Below, one piece after another: positions 1 through 5,161 of a DNA stretch of 5,161 nucleotides. This DNA comes from Candidatus Vogelbacteria bacterium. GTDB taxonomy: Bacteria > Patescibacteriota > Minisyncoccia > Phycocordibacterales > XYD1-FULL-46-19. Every line of letters begins with the position of its first letter. Positions within the stretch are counted from its first letter, which is position 1. A model generated the notes under the pieces. It was not told the DNA's origin, ran no database searches, and saw nothing but the letters and a program-made list of their open reading frames with translations. The stretch covers positions 1-5,161 of the forward strand of contig JAPLZN010000149.1 of the NCBI GenBank assembly GCA_026395035.1. Reading direction: 5' to 3'. The position numbers and the translations under genes were made by a program.

Positions 1-938
1 ACTGTGGTCAACATCATGTTCATAATACCGATTCCACCCACGACCAAAGAAATTCCGGCAACAAACACCAGAAACAACGTTAGGGTTTGGGTCACCGACG
101 AAGCCGCGGAAACGATATCCGATTGGTTCAAAGTACTGAAATCGGCCGAATTCGGGTCGGCGATATGATGGCGTTCAAGTAAGATGTTGGTCGCCGCCGT
201 CTGCAGGTCGGTCATGGAATTCTGATCAACCGCCTGAATACTGATACTCGAAACATAGAACCCGTTCGCGCCGGCGCCGACCAAATAACGCTGAGCAACG
301 GAGAGCGGAATAAAAATTCGATCATCTTGATTATTAAAACCCGTCCCCCCTTTCGTCGCCGTTACTCCAATAACCGTAAATTCGAGTCCTTTAATCCGGA
401 TCGTCTGGCCAACGGACTCAGCCCCAACCCCGAACAGATCGTCCCGAGTGGTCGGACCAATCACCGCCACTTTTGACAAGCCAAGATTTTGTTCGTTGCT
501 AAAAAAAGTTCCTTCACTAATCGTAATACTCCGCACATCGGAATAAGACGGAACTGTTCCCACCACTTGAGTATTAGTATTGTTGCCGCCGACGATCACC
601 TGCTGACGAGTCGTCAGATCGGGGGCCACCGCCAAGGCGAGAGTCGTCAAACCCTGGGACAAGGCGGTGACATCGGCATCGTTCAGGGTCTGGGCATTGC
701 CCCGGCCGGCCGACACTTGCTGTCCCACCCCACGGGGTGCGCCCGGCTGGATCAAGACCAAGTTGGATCCAAGTGATTGGATACTCGACTGGATCGAATT
801 GGAAGCACCGGCGCCAATCGCCATCATCGCGATTACTGAAGCAATGCCAATCACAATACCAAGCACGGTCAAACCGGATCGAACCTTATTCGACAAGAGG
901 GCGGCGGTTGTTTCGTGAATTAAGTCTCTAAACTTCAT
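1..938 (-). CDS. MacB-type ABC transporter permease (FtsX domain), 3'-truncated by the window edge
   Basis: This is the membrane subunit of a MacB-class ABC exporter. It starts at ATG 938, and 312 codons stay open to position 1, so the C-terminus lies outside the window. The N-terminus (MKFRDLIHETTAALLSNKVR) leads into a first membrane helix at about residues 21-43 (SGLTVLGIVIGIASVIAMMA). A large extracytoplasmic domain follows (about 45-280, the MacB periplasmic core type), with GTFF, VAVIGPTTRDDLFG and GVTATKGGTGF motifs typical of the family. The second membrane helix begins near residue 285, and GGIGIMNMML at 301-310 is the hallmark of FtsX/MacB permeases. Stand-alone permeases of this family are usually about 400 residues, so roughly 90 residues and two helices are missing here. 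The start lies four bases after the ATPase stop, with no Shine-Dalgarno site, which suggests translational coupling. The family assignment is firm. The substrate is unknown, and MacB-like, LolCE-like and peptide-export roles are all possible. Confidence 0.95.
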   Translation of the reverse strand, partial: MKFRDLIHETTAALLSNKVRSGLTVLGIVIGIASVIAMMAIGAGASNSIQSSIQSLGSNLVLIQPGAPRGVGQQVSAGRGNAQTLNDADVTALSQGLTTLALAVAPDLTTRQQVIVGGNNTNTQVVGTVPSYSDVRSITISEGTFFSNEQNLGLSKVAVIGPTTRDDLFGVGAESVGQTIRIKGLEFTVIGVTATKGGTGFNNQDDRIFIPLSVAQRYLVGAGANGFYVSSISIQAVDQNSMTDLQTAATNILLERHHIADPNSADFSTLNQSDIVSAASSVTQTLTLFLVFVAGISLVVGGIGIMNMMLTT

Positions 939-942
939 TTTA

Positions 943-1653
943 TTATTTAACCATAGTGGCGTGGCGACGGTTAGTATTCTTCCGATCTTCAACAATGTTA
1001 CCGTCTTTAATATGAATTATGCGAGCGGCATGTTCAGCCACATCCTGCTCGTGCGTAATGAGCACGATCGTACGACCTTCTTTTTCGTTTAACCGTTCCA
1101 AGGTCCCCAAAACAATCTCCCCCGTCTTGGAATCGAGGTTGCCCGTTGGCTCATCAGCCATTACCAGCTTGGGATCATTCACCAGGGCCCGCGCGATCGC
1201 TACTCGTTGCATCTGACCACCCGACAATTGATTCGACAGATGGAACCAGCGGTCTTCATCCAACCCAGCCGAACGCAGGGCGCGTTTGGCCTGTTCATCC
1301 CGCACTTCCGGACGCAAACCGGCATAGATCAACGGTAACGTCACATTTCGCAATACTGTCGCTCTTGGCAATAGATTAAAAGACTGAAAGACAAATCCTA
1401 TTTTCTTGCCCCTAATCTCCGCTAACTGGTCATCCGAAAGTTTGGATACGTCCTGTCCGTCTAAAAAATACTGGCCGGAAGTGGGGACATCGAGGGCGCC
1501 CAGAATATGCATCAAAGTCGATTTACCGGAGCCGGAAGGTCCCATAATCGCCACAAACTCCCCGTCAGTAATGTGAAAGGTAATTCCCCCGAGGGCGACC
1601 GTTTTATCTTCGCCGTCCCCATATATTTTAGTTATTTTTTCACACTTGATCAT
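943..1653 (-). CDS. ABC transporter ATP-binding protein, MacB/LolD class
   Basis: This 236-residue cytoplasmic nucleotide-binding subunit would power the adjacent permease. All catalytic motifs are intact: Walker A GPSGSGKST (38-46), Q-loop Q90 in FVFQSFNLLP, signature LSGGQ (143-147) followed by MQRVAIARAL, Walker B LVMADEP with catalytic E168, D-loop GNLDSKTG (171-178) and switch H201 in LITHEQD. The FQSFNLLP and GNLDSKTG forms are characteristic of the MacB/LolD/FtsE group, and the length is normal for a free-standing ATPase of that group. The start ATG 1653 gives the usual family N-terminus (MIKCEKITKIYGDG). It lies 32 bases after the adaptor stop, the widest gap in the operon, and only a weak purine stretch (GAAAGA) precedes it. 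The stop is four bases before the permease ATG. Order and spacing point to one adaptor-ATPase-permease complex. Confidence 0.97.
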   Translation of the reverse strand: MIKCEKITKIYGDGEDKTVALGGITFHITDGEFVAIMGPSGSGKSTLMHILGALDVPTSGQYFLDGQDVSKLSDDQLAEIRGKKIGFVFQSFNLLPRATVLRNVTLPLIYAGLRPEVRDEQAKRALRSAGLDEDRWFHLSNQLSGGQMQRVAIARALVNDPKLVMADEPTGNLDSKTGEIVLGTLERLNEKEGRTIVLITHEQDVAEHAARIIHIKDGNIVEDRKNTNRRHATMVK

Positions 1654-1685
1654 AAACTGAATCTTTCGCTTTTTACTGGTATAAC

Positions 1686-3386
1686 TTAACCCCCAAAACC
1701 CCTTCCGCCGCCAATTAATTGCCTGGTTTGCCGGCCCGCGCCAGCCGCCGGGCTGGCGCTACCGGCTCCACCGGTTTGCCCGGCCGGGCTCGCCGCTGAT
1801 GTCGCGGTCAGAGTCCTGGCGACTACGTAATCCCCCTCCTTCAATCCCGAGACAATCTCCGTTAAATTATCGTTCGACTGACCGGTTTTCACGCGAACCT
1901 GGGTTGGCGAGATACTGGAAACTACCGGCGTCGGGCCACTGGGAACGGTGCCGGGCAAGGTCTGAACATAAGAACCGCGAAGATTAGACTTCACCGCGCT
2001 CGCTGGGACAACCAAGACATCGGGCCTGGAATCGGTCACAATTGTCACCGACGCGCTCATTCCCGGTTTGATGCGTTCGTCGACGCTATCAATCGACACT
2101 TTAGTGTCATAACTTACCACCCCCTGGGTCACCGTTCCGATGCCGGCAATCTCCGTCACGGTCCCAGAAGCCGTAACCCCCGGCAAAGCGTCGAATTTCA
2201 AAATGGCCTTATTCCCGACCTTAACTTTGGCCACATCTATTTCGTTAAGTGGAATTTGGGCAATCTTCTGGTCGGAAATGACTGTCGCGATCGCTGTCCC
2301 ATTACTGATCGCATCTCCCTTAGCGACAGCCAAAGAGCCAATCACCCCATTGATTGGAGAAGAGATCGAATAATCCGCCAAAGACTGTTCCTTTTGATTG
2401 ACCGCCAATTCTTGAGTCCGGCGATCCGTCACCGAACCACTCTGACTGTCTCCCAAACTGGAGTTGACGGAAACAAGGGATCGCTTATCGGCAACGAGTG
2501 TATTTTTCGCCGACAATAGGTTGGCGGAATCGGTCGACACCGTGTTGAAAGAAGAATTGGTCGCGGTAATCGCCGTATTGACCAAGGTTAGCGATCCAAT
2601 CTCCCGCGCCTTGAGATAGTTGAGCAGGTCCAGCATATTTTTCACGGCTTGAACTAGTTTTTTAGCTGAGCCATAGGCCTCGTCAAGGGATTTTTCAATC
2701 TGAGTCCGATCACTACCAGCACTCAAAACCGAATAGTTACTCATTGAAGACTGAAAATCCGTTTTGGCCGTCAAATAATCTTTTTTGGTCGCACTCAGCT
2801 TGTCCGACATATCCGGGCTGACATAGATACTCCCCTGCTGATTACTGGTTGTATAAAGATAACCGCCGACCGCGTACAGATTGTCTATCTGATCGAGTGC
2901 CGCGTTTCCGTCGTTATAAGTTTTGGTGATCGAATTAAAAGCGGAAGAATAATCCTGATCGATGGCATTTTGCGCGCTGGTCACCGAATCACGCGCCTTG
3001 ATTAGGGTCGTTGGGTCACCGGAAATCAGTTTAGCATAAGAAATTCGAGCATTTTCCAGATCAAAAGCGGCATTCGCGGCATCGCTACCGCCAATCTGAG
3101 CAATCGTGGCCCCCGTGCCAACCCGATCGCCGACGCGATAGCCGACCCAACTGACATTGCCACTTACCTTACTGGTCAAAGCGATTTGATTGACGGCCGA
3201 AACCTGACCGGTCCCCGAAACAGTCGAAACAAGTGTCTCCCGTCTCACCTGGGCAAAAACATAGCTCGTTCCGCTCGAACTGCCCGCCAACTGCCGATAG
3301 ATAAGATATCCCCCGAGGGCGACCAACAGGAAAAAAACCAGAGACAGCAGGCGATGCGACAAAAGGTATGTTTTGATTTTAGCCAT
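1686..3386 (-). CDS. HlyD/MacA-type membrane-fusion (periplasmic adaptor) protein
   Basis: This 566-residue adaptor would join the ABC transporter to the extracytoplasmic space. One N-terminal anchor (about 12-31, LLSLVFFLLVALGGYLIY) follows a short basic cytoplasmic stretch. The first half of the lipoyl/barrel-sandwich domain is at about 55-99 (SGTGQVSAVNQIALTSKVSG). A long, mostly helical segment of about 230 residues (105-335) precedes the second lipoyl half at 340-371 (ISSPINGVIGSLAVAKGD). A beta-barrel (about 374-450, ending RIKPGMSASVTIV) and a membrane-proximal domain (about 452-525, VLVVPASAVK and GLKEGDYVV) follow. The tail (530-566) is rich in Ala, Gly and Ser and ends GGGRGFGG. I chose ATG 3386 rather than the in-frame ATG 3413. 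It gives a normal signal-anchor N-terminus and sits one base after the upstream stop (TAATATG), whereas 3413 would overlap the previous gene. The hairpin is longer than in MacA. The domain call is firm, the partner assignment rests on gene order, and the substrate is unknown. Confidence 0.93.
   Translation of the reverse strand: MAKIKTYLLSHRLLSLVFFLLVALGGYLIYRQLAGSSSGTSYVFAQVRRETLVSTVSGTGQVSAVNQIALTSKVSGNVSWVGYRVGDRVGTGATIAQIGGSDAANAAFDLENARISYAKLISGDPTTLIKARDSVTSAQNAIDQDYSSAFNSITKTYNDGNAALDQIDNLYAVGGYLYTTSNQQGSIYVSPDMSDKLSATKKDYLTAKTDFQSSMSNYSVLSAGSDRTQIEKSLDEAYGSAKKLVQAVKNMLDLLNYLKAREIGSLTLVNTAITATNSSFNTVSTDSANLLSAKNTLVADKRSLVSVNSSLGDSQSGSVTDRRTQELAVNQKEQSLADYSISSPINGVIGSLAVAKGDAISNGTAIATVISDQKIAQIPLNEIDVAKVKVGNKAILKFDALPGVTASGTVTEIAGIGTVTQGVVSYDTKVSIDSVDERIKPGMSASVTIVTDSRPDVLVVPASAVKSNLRGSYVQTLPGTVPSGPTPVVSSISPTQVRVKTGQSNDNLTEIVSGLKEGDYVVARTLTATSAASPAGQTGGAGSASPAAGAGRQTRQLIGGGRGFGG
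1738..1759. repeat. Perfect 9-bp inverted repeat (hairpin) inside the adaptor gene's 3' end
   Basis: GCGCCAGCC (1738-1746) and GGCTGGCGC (1751-1759) are exact reverse complements around the 4-base loop GCCG. The hairpin lies in codons for the Ala/Gly-rich tail of the adaptor, just before its stop and the ATPase start. A second perfect palindrome, GCCCGGCCGGGC, is at 1778-1789. No T-run follows in the direction of transcription, so it is not an ordinary intrinsic terminator. It may affect mRNA stability or translation, or may only reflect GC-rich codons for a low-complexity tail. Confidence 0.6.
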
Positions 3387-3387
3387 A

Positions 3388-3861
3388 TTATTTTTTGTTG
3401 GTAGTGGACGCATTGCCCGGCAATGGAGGCAGAACTCTGATCAATTTTGCCTCAATCAACCCATCAGCATTAGGGACTCCGATCACCACCGCCGTTTCTC
3501 CTTCTTTCAGGTCGGTCGGCTTGATCAAGTCGCGAAAACGACGAACCTGAGTGTCATCCCCGACAATGACGATCTTCTCGACCTCTCCCGGACCACTGAC
3601 GACGATCTGCGGTAAGGCGATCTTGATGATCTTACCGACCGTCCCGTGGCCACCGGTAAACTCGTCGCGAAATAGATTCATCATTCCTCCGCCGGGCCGT
3701 CCGCCGAAATTCCGTTCGTAATTGGCACTAAACCGATAGGAAAATTCCGCCTTGCGGAAACCGATCCGCACACCGACCGAAAAAATCGCCAAAAGCACTG
3801 CCACCAGAAGGAAGCCGTAAACTATATAGCGAAAGGTCTTTGAATTGAAAAAATCTTTCAT
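3388..3861 (-). CDS. Small membrane-anchored protein, DUF5666-like
   Basis: This 157-residue protein has no assigned function. It has a short polar N-terminus, one membrane helix at about 12-33 (YIVYGFLLVAVLLAIFSVGV) and an extracytoplasmic remainder. A Gly/Arg-rich linker (FGGRPGGGMMN, about 52-62) is followed by a compact beta-rich domain (about 72-146) with TVGKIIKIALPQIVVSG, a KIVIVGDDTQVRRF stretch and ETAVVIGVPNADGLIEAKLIRVLPP. The pattern of a linkage/oxidation-like beta fold with a 'GxIIKI...L...I...G...EKIV...DDT...R' core resembles small DUF5666-type proteins that I recall from Patescibacteria. That match is from memory, not from a search. The start ATG 3861 is six bases after the upstream stop, in AT-rich sequence without a Shine-Dalgarno site. 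Its stop is one base before the adaptor ATG, so tight coupling to the adaptor is likely. It could be an accessory exporter subunit acting outside the membrane. Confidence 0.8.
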   Translation of the reverse strand: MKDFFNSKTFRYIVYGFLLVAVLLAIFSVGVRIGFRKAEFSYRFSANYERNFGGRPGGGMMNLFRDEFTGGHGTVGKIIKIALPQIVVSGPGEVEKIVIVGDDTQVRRFRDLIKPTDLKEGETAVVIGVPNADGLIEAKLIRVLPPLPGNASTTNKK

Positions 3862-3867
3862 AATTTT

Positions 3868-4317
3868 TTAATAATTAAATTTCGCCGATTTGCTAAGTGG
3901 CACAGCCGCCGCTAAATATTTTAGGGATTCAAGTATCACAAAAACCGACCCGAAGAAAAGCGCGAACGACAAGGCGGGTAAGGATTCGAGAATAGACAAG
4001 AAGAAGTCCTGTCCAAACTGGACGACGGTACCGGCATCCGTAAACAAGAGCGAAAAATAATCCAGCAATCCGGACGATCCGAGCGCACCGACAATTTCCG
4101 TCGTTGCCCAGGTAAATCCGCCAGCCGCCAAAACAAGCATCAGGGAAAACTCCCCGGTGCGAATACGCGCCCCGACCACTCTCTCCCGTTTTATGCGCAA
4201 ACGGGTTTGTCCGGCCAAATCGGCCGGAATCTCCGAAACAGCCAGAGCGATCAATATTTTGCCTTCAAAATCATTCATCTTGGTTATATTACGATTAATC
4301 AAGTCTTCGCGGTGCAT
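3868..4317 (-). CDS. Small membrane protein of unknown function next to the sigma gene
   Basis: I do not recognise this 149-residue protein. It has a charged N-terminal region of about 57 residues (MHREDLINRNITKMNDFEGK, then a basic RLRIKRERVVGARIR stretch), a membrane helix at about 58-77 (FSLMLVLAAGGFTWATTEIV), an amphipathic or loop region (about 80-112) and a second helix at about 113-136 (LPALSFALFFGSVFVILESL). By the positive-inside rule the basic region suggests a cytoplasmic N-terminus. I chose ATG 4317 because it is preceded by GAGGT at a suitable distance. The longer reading frame would need TTG 4344 and a 17-base overlap with the sigma gene. Its position directly after an ECF sigma gene is where membrane anti-sigma factors usually lie, but no zinc-binding (HxxxCxxC) or other anti-sigma motif is visible. 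A role as sigma regulator is therefore positional inference only. It could equally be an exporter accessory protein. Confidence 0.78.
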   Translation of the reverse strand: MHREDLINRNITKMNDFEGKILIALAVSEIPADLAGQTRLRIKRERVVGARIRTGEFSLMLVLAAGGFTWATTEIVGALGSSGLLDYFSLLFTDAGTVVQFGQDFFLSILESLPALSFALFFGSVFVILESLKYLAAAVPLSKSAKFNY

Positions 4318-4321
4318 TCTT

Positions 4322-4326
4322 ACCTC
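4322..4326 (-). promoter_or_regulatory. Shine-Dalgarno site for the small membrane protein
   Basis: GAGGT on the minus strand lies four bases before ATG 4317, just inside the gap after the sigma stop (TAA 4330-4328). It is the only clear Shine-Dalgarno sequence in the operon, and it decides the start at 4317 over the overlapping TTG at 4344. Confidence 0.65.
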
Positions 4327-4327
4327 T

Positions 4328-4903
4328 TTAGTCTCCTGGGCCAAACATCTCTCGAAGTCTTGTCACCGCTCGACGATACTGGCTTTTGACCGTATTGACG
4401 GGACGGTCGAGAACAGTAGCAATCTCGGAAAACTCCAGCTGTTCATTGAGACGCAGAAACATCACTGACCGATATTCCGGCCCCAATTTCTCGATCGCCG
4501 CCAGAAGATTCTCCCTGGAGATTCGGCGATCGGCCAGTTCATCGGCGAGAGGAAGCGGATCGGCCAGCGAACTTTCAAAATCAAGTTCGTCTCCCTCTTC
4601 ATCGCTGATTTTTGTTAAACGCGAAAATAAAAGCGGTTTTTTCTTTTTCAAATAATCGTAGGCGGTATTTTTCGCGATTTGAAATATCCAGGTTTTAAAC
4701 TTCCTCGTCTGATCGAAACGAGCCAGATTACTCCAAGCCTTAACAAATGTTTCTTGCGTAATTTCCGCCGCCAAATCAGCCTCGGCTAAAAACCGGAGTA
4801 CAAAAGAATAAACCGGCGACAAATAACGCCCGATCAATCTGTCGAGCGCCGCTTCATTGCCGGCCAGGTAATCACCGACCAATTGTTCATCGGTAAGATC
4901 CAT
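4328..4903 (-). CDS. ECF-type RNA polymerase sigma-70 factor
   Basis: This 191-residue protein would bind core RNA polymerase and direct it to a specific promoter set. Region 2 covers about 20-88: LIGRYLSPVYSFVLRFL (core binding), then EITQETFVKAWSNL (48-60) and FKTWIFQIAKNTAYDYLKKK (69-88), the usual -10 recognition and melting segment. An acidic linker (about 99-125, DEEGDELDFESS) leads to region 4 at about 132-186, with the helix-turn-helix FSEIATVLDRPVNTVKSQYRRA (given as two parts: turn around 158-171, recognition helix 171-185). There is no region 1.1 or region 3, so it belongs to the ECF group. The start is fixed: an in-frame TAG (4915-4913) lies only three codons before ATG 4903. GAAGAG touches the ATG, too close to be a normal Shine-Dalgarno site. 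It is the first gene of the operon and may control it. Confidence 0.96.
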   Translation of the reverse strand: MDLTDEQLVGDYLAGNEAALDRLIGRYLSPVYSFVLRFLAEADLAAEITQETFVKAWSNLARFDQTRKFKTWIFQIAKNTAYDYLKKKKPLLFSRLTKISDEEGDELDFESSLADPLPLADELADRRISRENLLAAIEKLGPEYRSVMFLRLNEQLEFSEIATVLDRPVNTVKSQYRRAVTRLREMFGPGD

Positions 4904-4921
4904 CTCTTCAAACTAACATCT

Positions 4922-4946
4922 AGTAGGGCTGGAAACAAGGACTACT
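4922..4946. repeat. Short dyad upstream of the sigma start
   Basis: AGTAG (4922-4926) and CTACT (4942-4946) form a 5-bp inverted repeat around a 15-base centre. It would lie in the untranslated leader of the operon, about 20 bases before the sigma ATG. It could be an operator or a small leader hairpin, but five base pairs can easily arise by chance. Confidence 0.25.
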
Positions 4947-4986
4947 GTGGCGATAGGAAAAACAAATTTGGGGTGCCTACTCGGAT

Positions 4987-5014
4987 TTGAGCCCCTACCG
5001 CCTATTCTTATTAT
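4987..5014 (+). promoter_or_regulatory. Possible rightward sigma-70 promoter
   Basis: TTGAGC (4987-4992) and TATTAT (5009-5014) are separated by 16 bases. They match the -35 consensus at four of six positions and the -10 consensus at five of six. Transcription would run to the right, away from the operon, through the hairpin cluster and out of the window. The -10 box shares bases with the leftward TATAAT, so the two promoters would compete. Confidence 0.35.
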
Positions 5015-5015
5015 A
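5010..5015 (-). promoter_or_regulatory. Possible -10 box for the sigma-led operon
   Basis: The minus strand reads a perfect TATAAT from 5015 to 5010, facing the sigma gene. Transcription would start near 5003 and leave a leader of about 100 bases. The sequence 17 bases upstream (GGGATT) is a poor -35 element, so activity would need an activator or a non-housekeeping sigma. I see no clear ECF-type GGAAC/CGTC pair that would show autoregulation. Confidence 0.35.
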
Positions 5016-5045
5016 GGTGAGCGCCGTTTGAAAATCCCGATCTCG

Positions 5046-5061
5046 CCCCGGGCGGACGGGG
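5046..5061. repeat. GC-rich hairpin CCCCG/CGGGG
   Basis: CCCCG (5046-5050) and CGGGG (5057-5061) pair perfectly around the 6-base loop GGCGGA. No T-run follows on either strand, so it is not a typical terminator. It belongs to the hairpin cluster right of the promoter boxes. Confidence 0.45.
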
Positions 5062-5088
5062 ATGAAAAGCGGGCGGTGTGATTCTGTT

Positions 5089-5104
5089 GCGGTCGATGGA
5101 CCGC
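5089..5104. repeat. Hairpin GCGGTC/GACCGC
   Basis: GCGGTC (5089-5094) and GACCGC (5099-5104) form a perfect 6-bp stem with a 4-base loop. Outer sequences CTGTT (5084-5088) and AACAG (5119-5123) could extend it through a one-sided bulge of 14 bases. A folded RNA from either strand is possible. The outer pairing excludes the neighbouring terminator fold. Confidence 0.5.
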
Positions 5105-5114
5105 TCCTATTCCT

Positions 5115-5154
5115 AAAAAACAGCCACGGTGCTTTGCGCCTAGACCGCGACGGC
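5115..5154 (-). terminator. Possible intrinsic terminator of an upstream leftward transcript
   Basis: On the minus strand GCC (5154-5152) and CGGT (5147-5144) can pair with GGC (5125-5123) and ACCG (5130-5127). Two bases later comes a run of six T (5120-5115). The stem is imperfect, with an internal loop and a 13-base apical loop, and an alternative hairpin (GCGAC 5161-5157 with GTCGC 5151-5147) competes. If real, it ends a gene or RNA entering from the right and separates it from the sigma operon. Confidence 0.25.
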
Positions 5155-5161
5155 CTGTCGC

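Larger units (their letters stand above)
4904..5161. other. Intergenic control region upstream of the sigma gene
   Basis: These 258 bases hold no gene that I can support. What can be seen, from left to right: a weak dyad (4922-4946), a tRNA 3'-half-like segment (4969-5017, minus strand), overlapping promoter-like boxes facing both ways (4987-5015), and a run of GC-rich hairpins (5046-5154) with a possible terminator on the minus strand. In the sigma frame the minus strand is open from the window edge to the TAG at 4913, but its conceptual product is Arg/Gly/Ser/Pro-rich and has no start codon, so I read it as noncoding. Confidence 0.6.

Noticed and set aside
489..931. Plus-strand open frames opposite the permease
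   Set aside because: They are antisense to a clear FtsX-family coding sequence and have no recognisable domain.
2140..2519. Plus-strand open frames opposite the adaptor
   Set aside because: They are shadows of the adaptor coding frame, with no domain and no ribosome site.
3387..3413. Longer adaptor start at ATG 3413
   Set aside because: It adds nine residues (MRPLPTKNN) before a normal signal-anchor and overlaps the upstream gene. ATG 3386 fits the operon's stop-start pattern.
4318..4344. Longer start (TTG 4344) for the small membrane protein
   Set aside because: It overlaps the sigma gene by 17 bases and uses a rare start codon, while ATG 4317 has a Shine-Dalgarno site.
5060..5125. Resemblance of the minus strand to the 3' conserved part of RNase P RNA (TAG-AAT stretch, small hairpin, then ACAGAATC)
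   Set aside because: The invariant GGCTTA element after ACAGAA is missing and the following bases do not fit. The rest of the RNA would be outside the window.
4913..5161. Minus-strand frame open for 82 codons from the window edge to a TAG, in frame with the sigma gene
   Set aside because: It has no start codon in the window and its conceptual product is Arg/Gly/Ser/Pro-rich without domain signs. The TAG also separates it from the sigma ATG. A GC-rich stretch can stay open this long by chance.
5062..5161. Plus-strand open frame from ATG 5062 to the right edge (33 codons), downstream of the possible rightward promoter
   Set aside because: It is too short to judge, its product (begins MKSGRCDSVAVDGPLLFLKN) is unrecognised, and it overlaps the hairpin cluster. 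It would need the sequence to the right.
1..5161. CRISPR array, insertion sequence or transposase
   Set aside because: There are no regularly spaced repeats, terminal inverted repeats or transposase motifs on either strand.

Overview
The window holds one compact gene block, entirely on the minus strand and read from right to left: an ECF-type sigma-70 factor (4903 to 4328), a small membrane protein of unknown function (4317 to 3868), a small membrane-anchored protein resembling the DUF5666 group (3861 to 3388), a membrane-fusion/periplasmic-adaptor protein of the HlyD/MacA type (3386 to 1686), a MacB/LolD-type ABC ATPase (1653 to 943) and a MacB-type FtsX-domain permease (938 to 1) that is cut by the left window edge. 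Gaps between genes are 10, 6, 1, 32 and 4 bases, with no terminator between them, so one polycistronic transcript is likely. The last 258 bases (4904 to 5161) have no convincing gene and appear to be the control region.

The organism is a bacterium, perhaps a member of the Candidate Phyla Radiation/Patescibacteria (Parcubacteria-like). The reasons are the set of small lineage-specific membrane proteins beside a MacA/MacB-like exporter, an ECF sigma factor in the same operon, very tight gene packing, and several starts in AT-rich sequence without a Shine-Dalgarno site. This placement is an inference from gene style. No rRNA or other phylogenetic marker is present.

Working model: the ATPase and the FtsX-type permease form a mechanotransmission ABC transporter of the MacB class. 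The adaptor extends from the membrane with a long helical hairpin and would guide substrate outside the cell. The two small membrane proteins are placed to act either as accessory parts of the exporter or, for the one directly after the sigma gene, as a membrane regulator of the sigma factor. The sigma factor at the head of the operon suggests self-contained, stimulus-driven control. Substrate and signal cannot be read from the sequence.

The right-hand intergenic region carries a TATAAT box facing the operon, an overlapping -35/-10 pair facing right, several GC-rich hairpins, a possible terminator for something entering from the right, and a stretch that looks like the 3' half of a tRNA without a matching 5' half.
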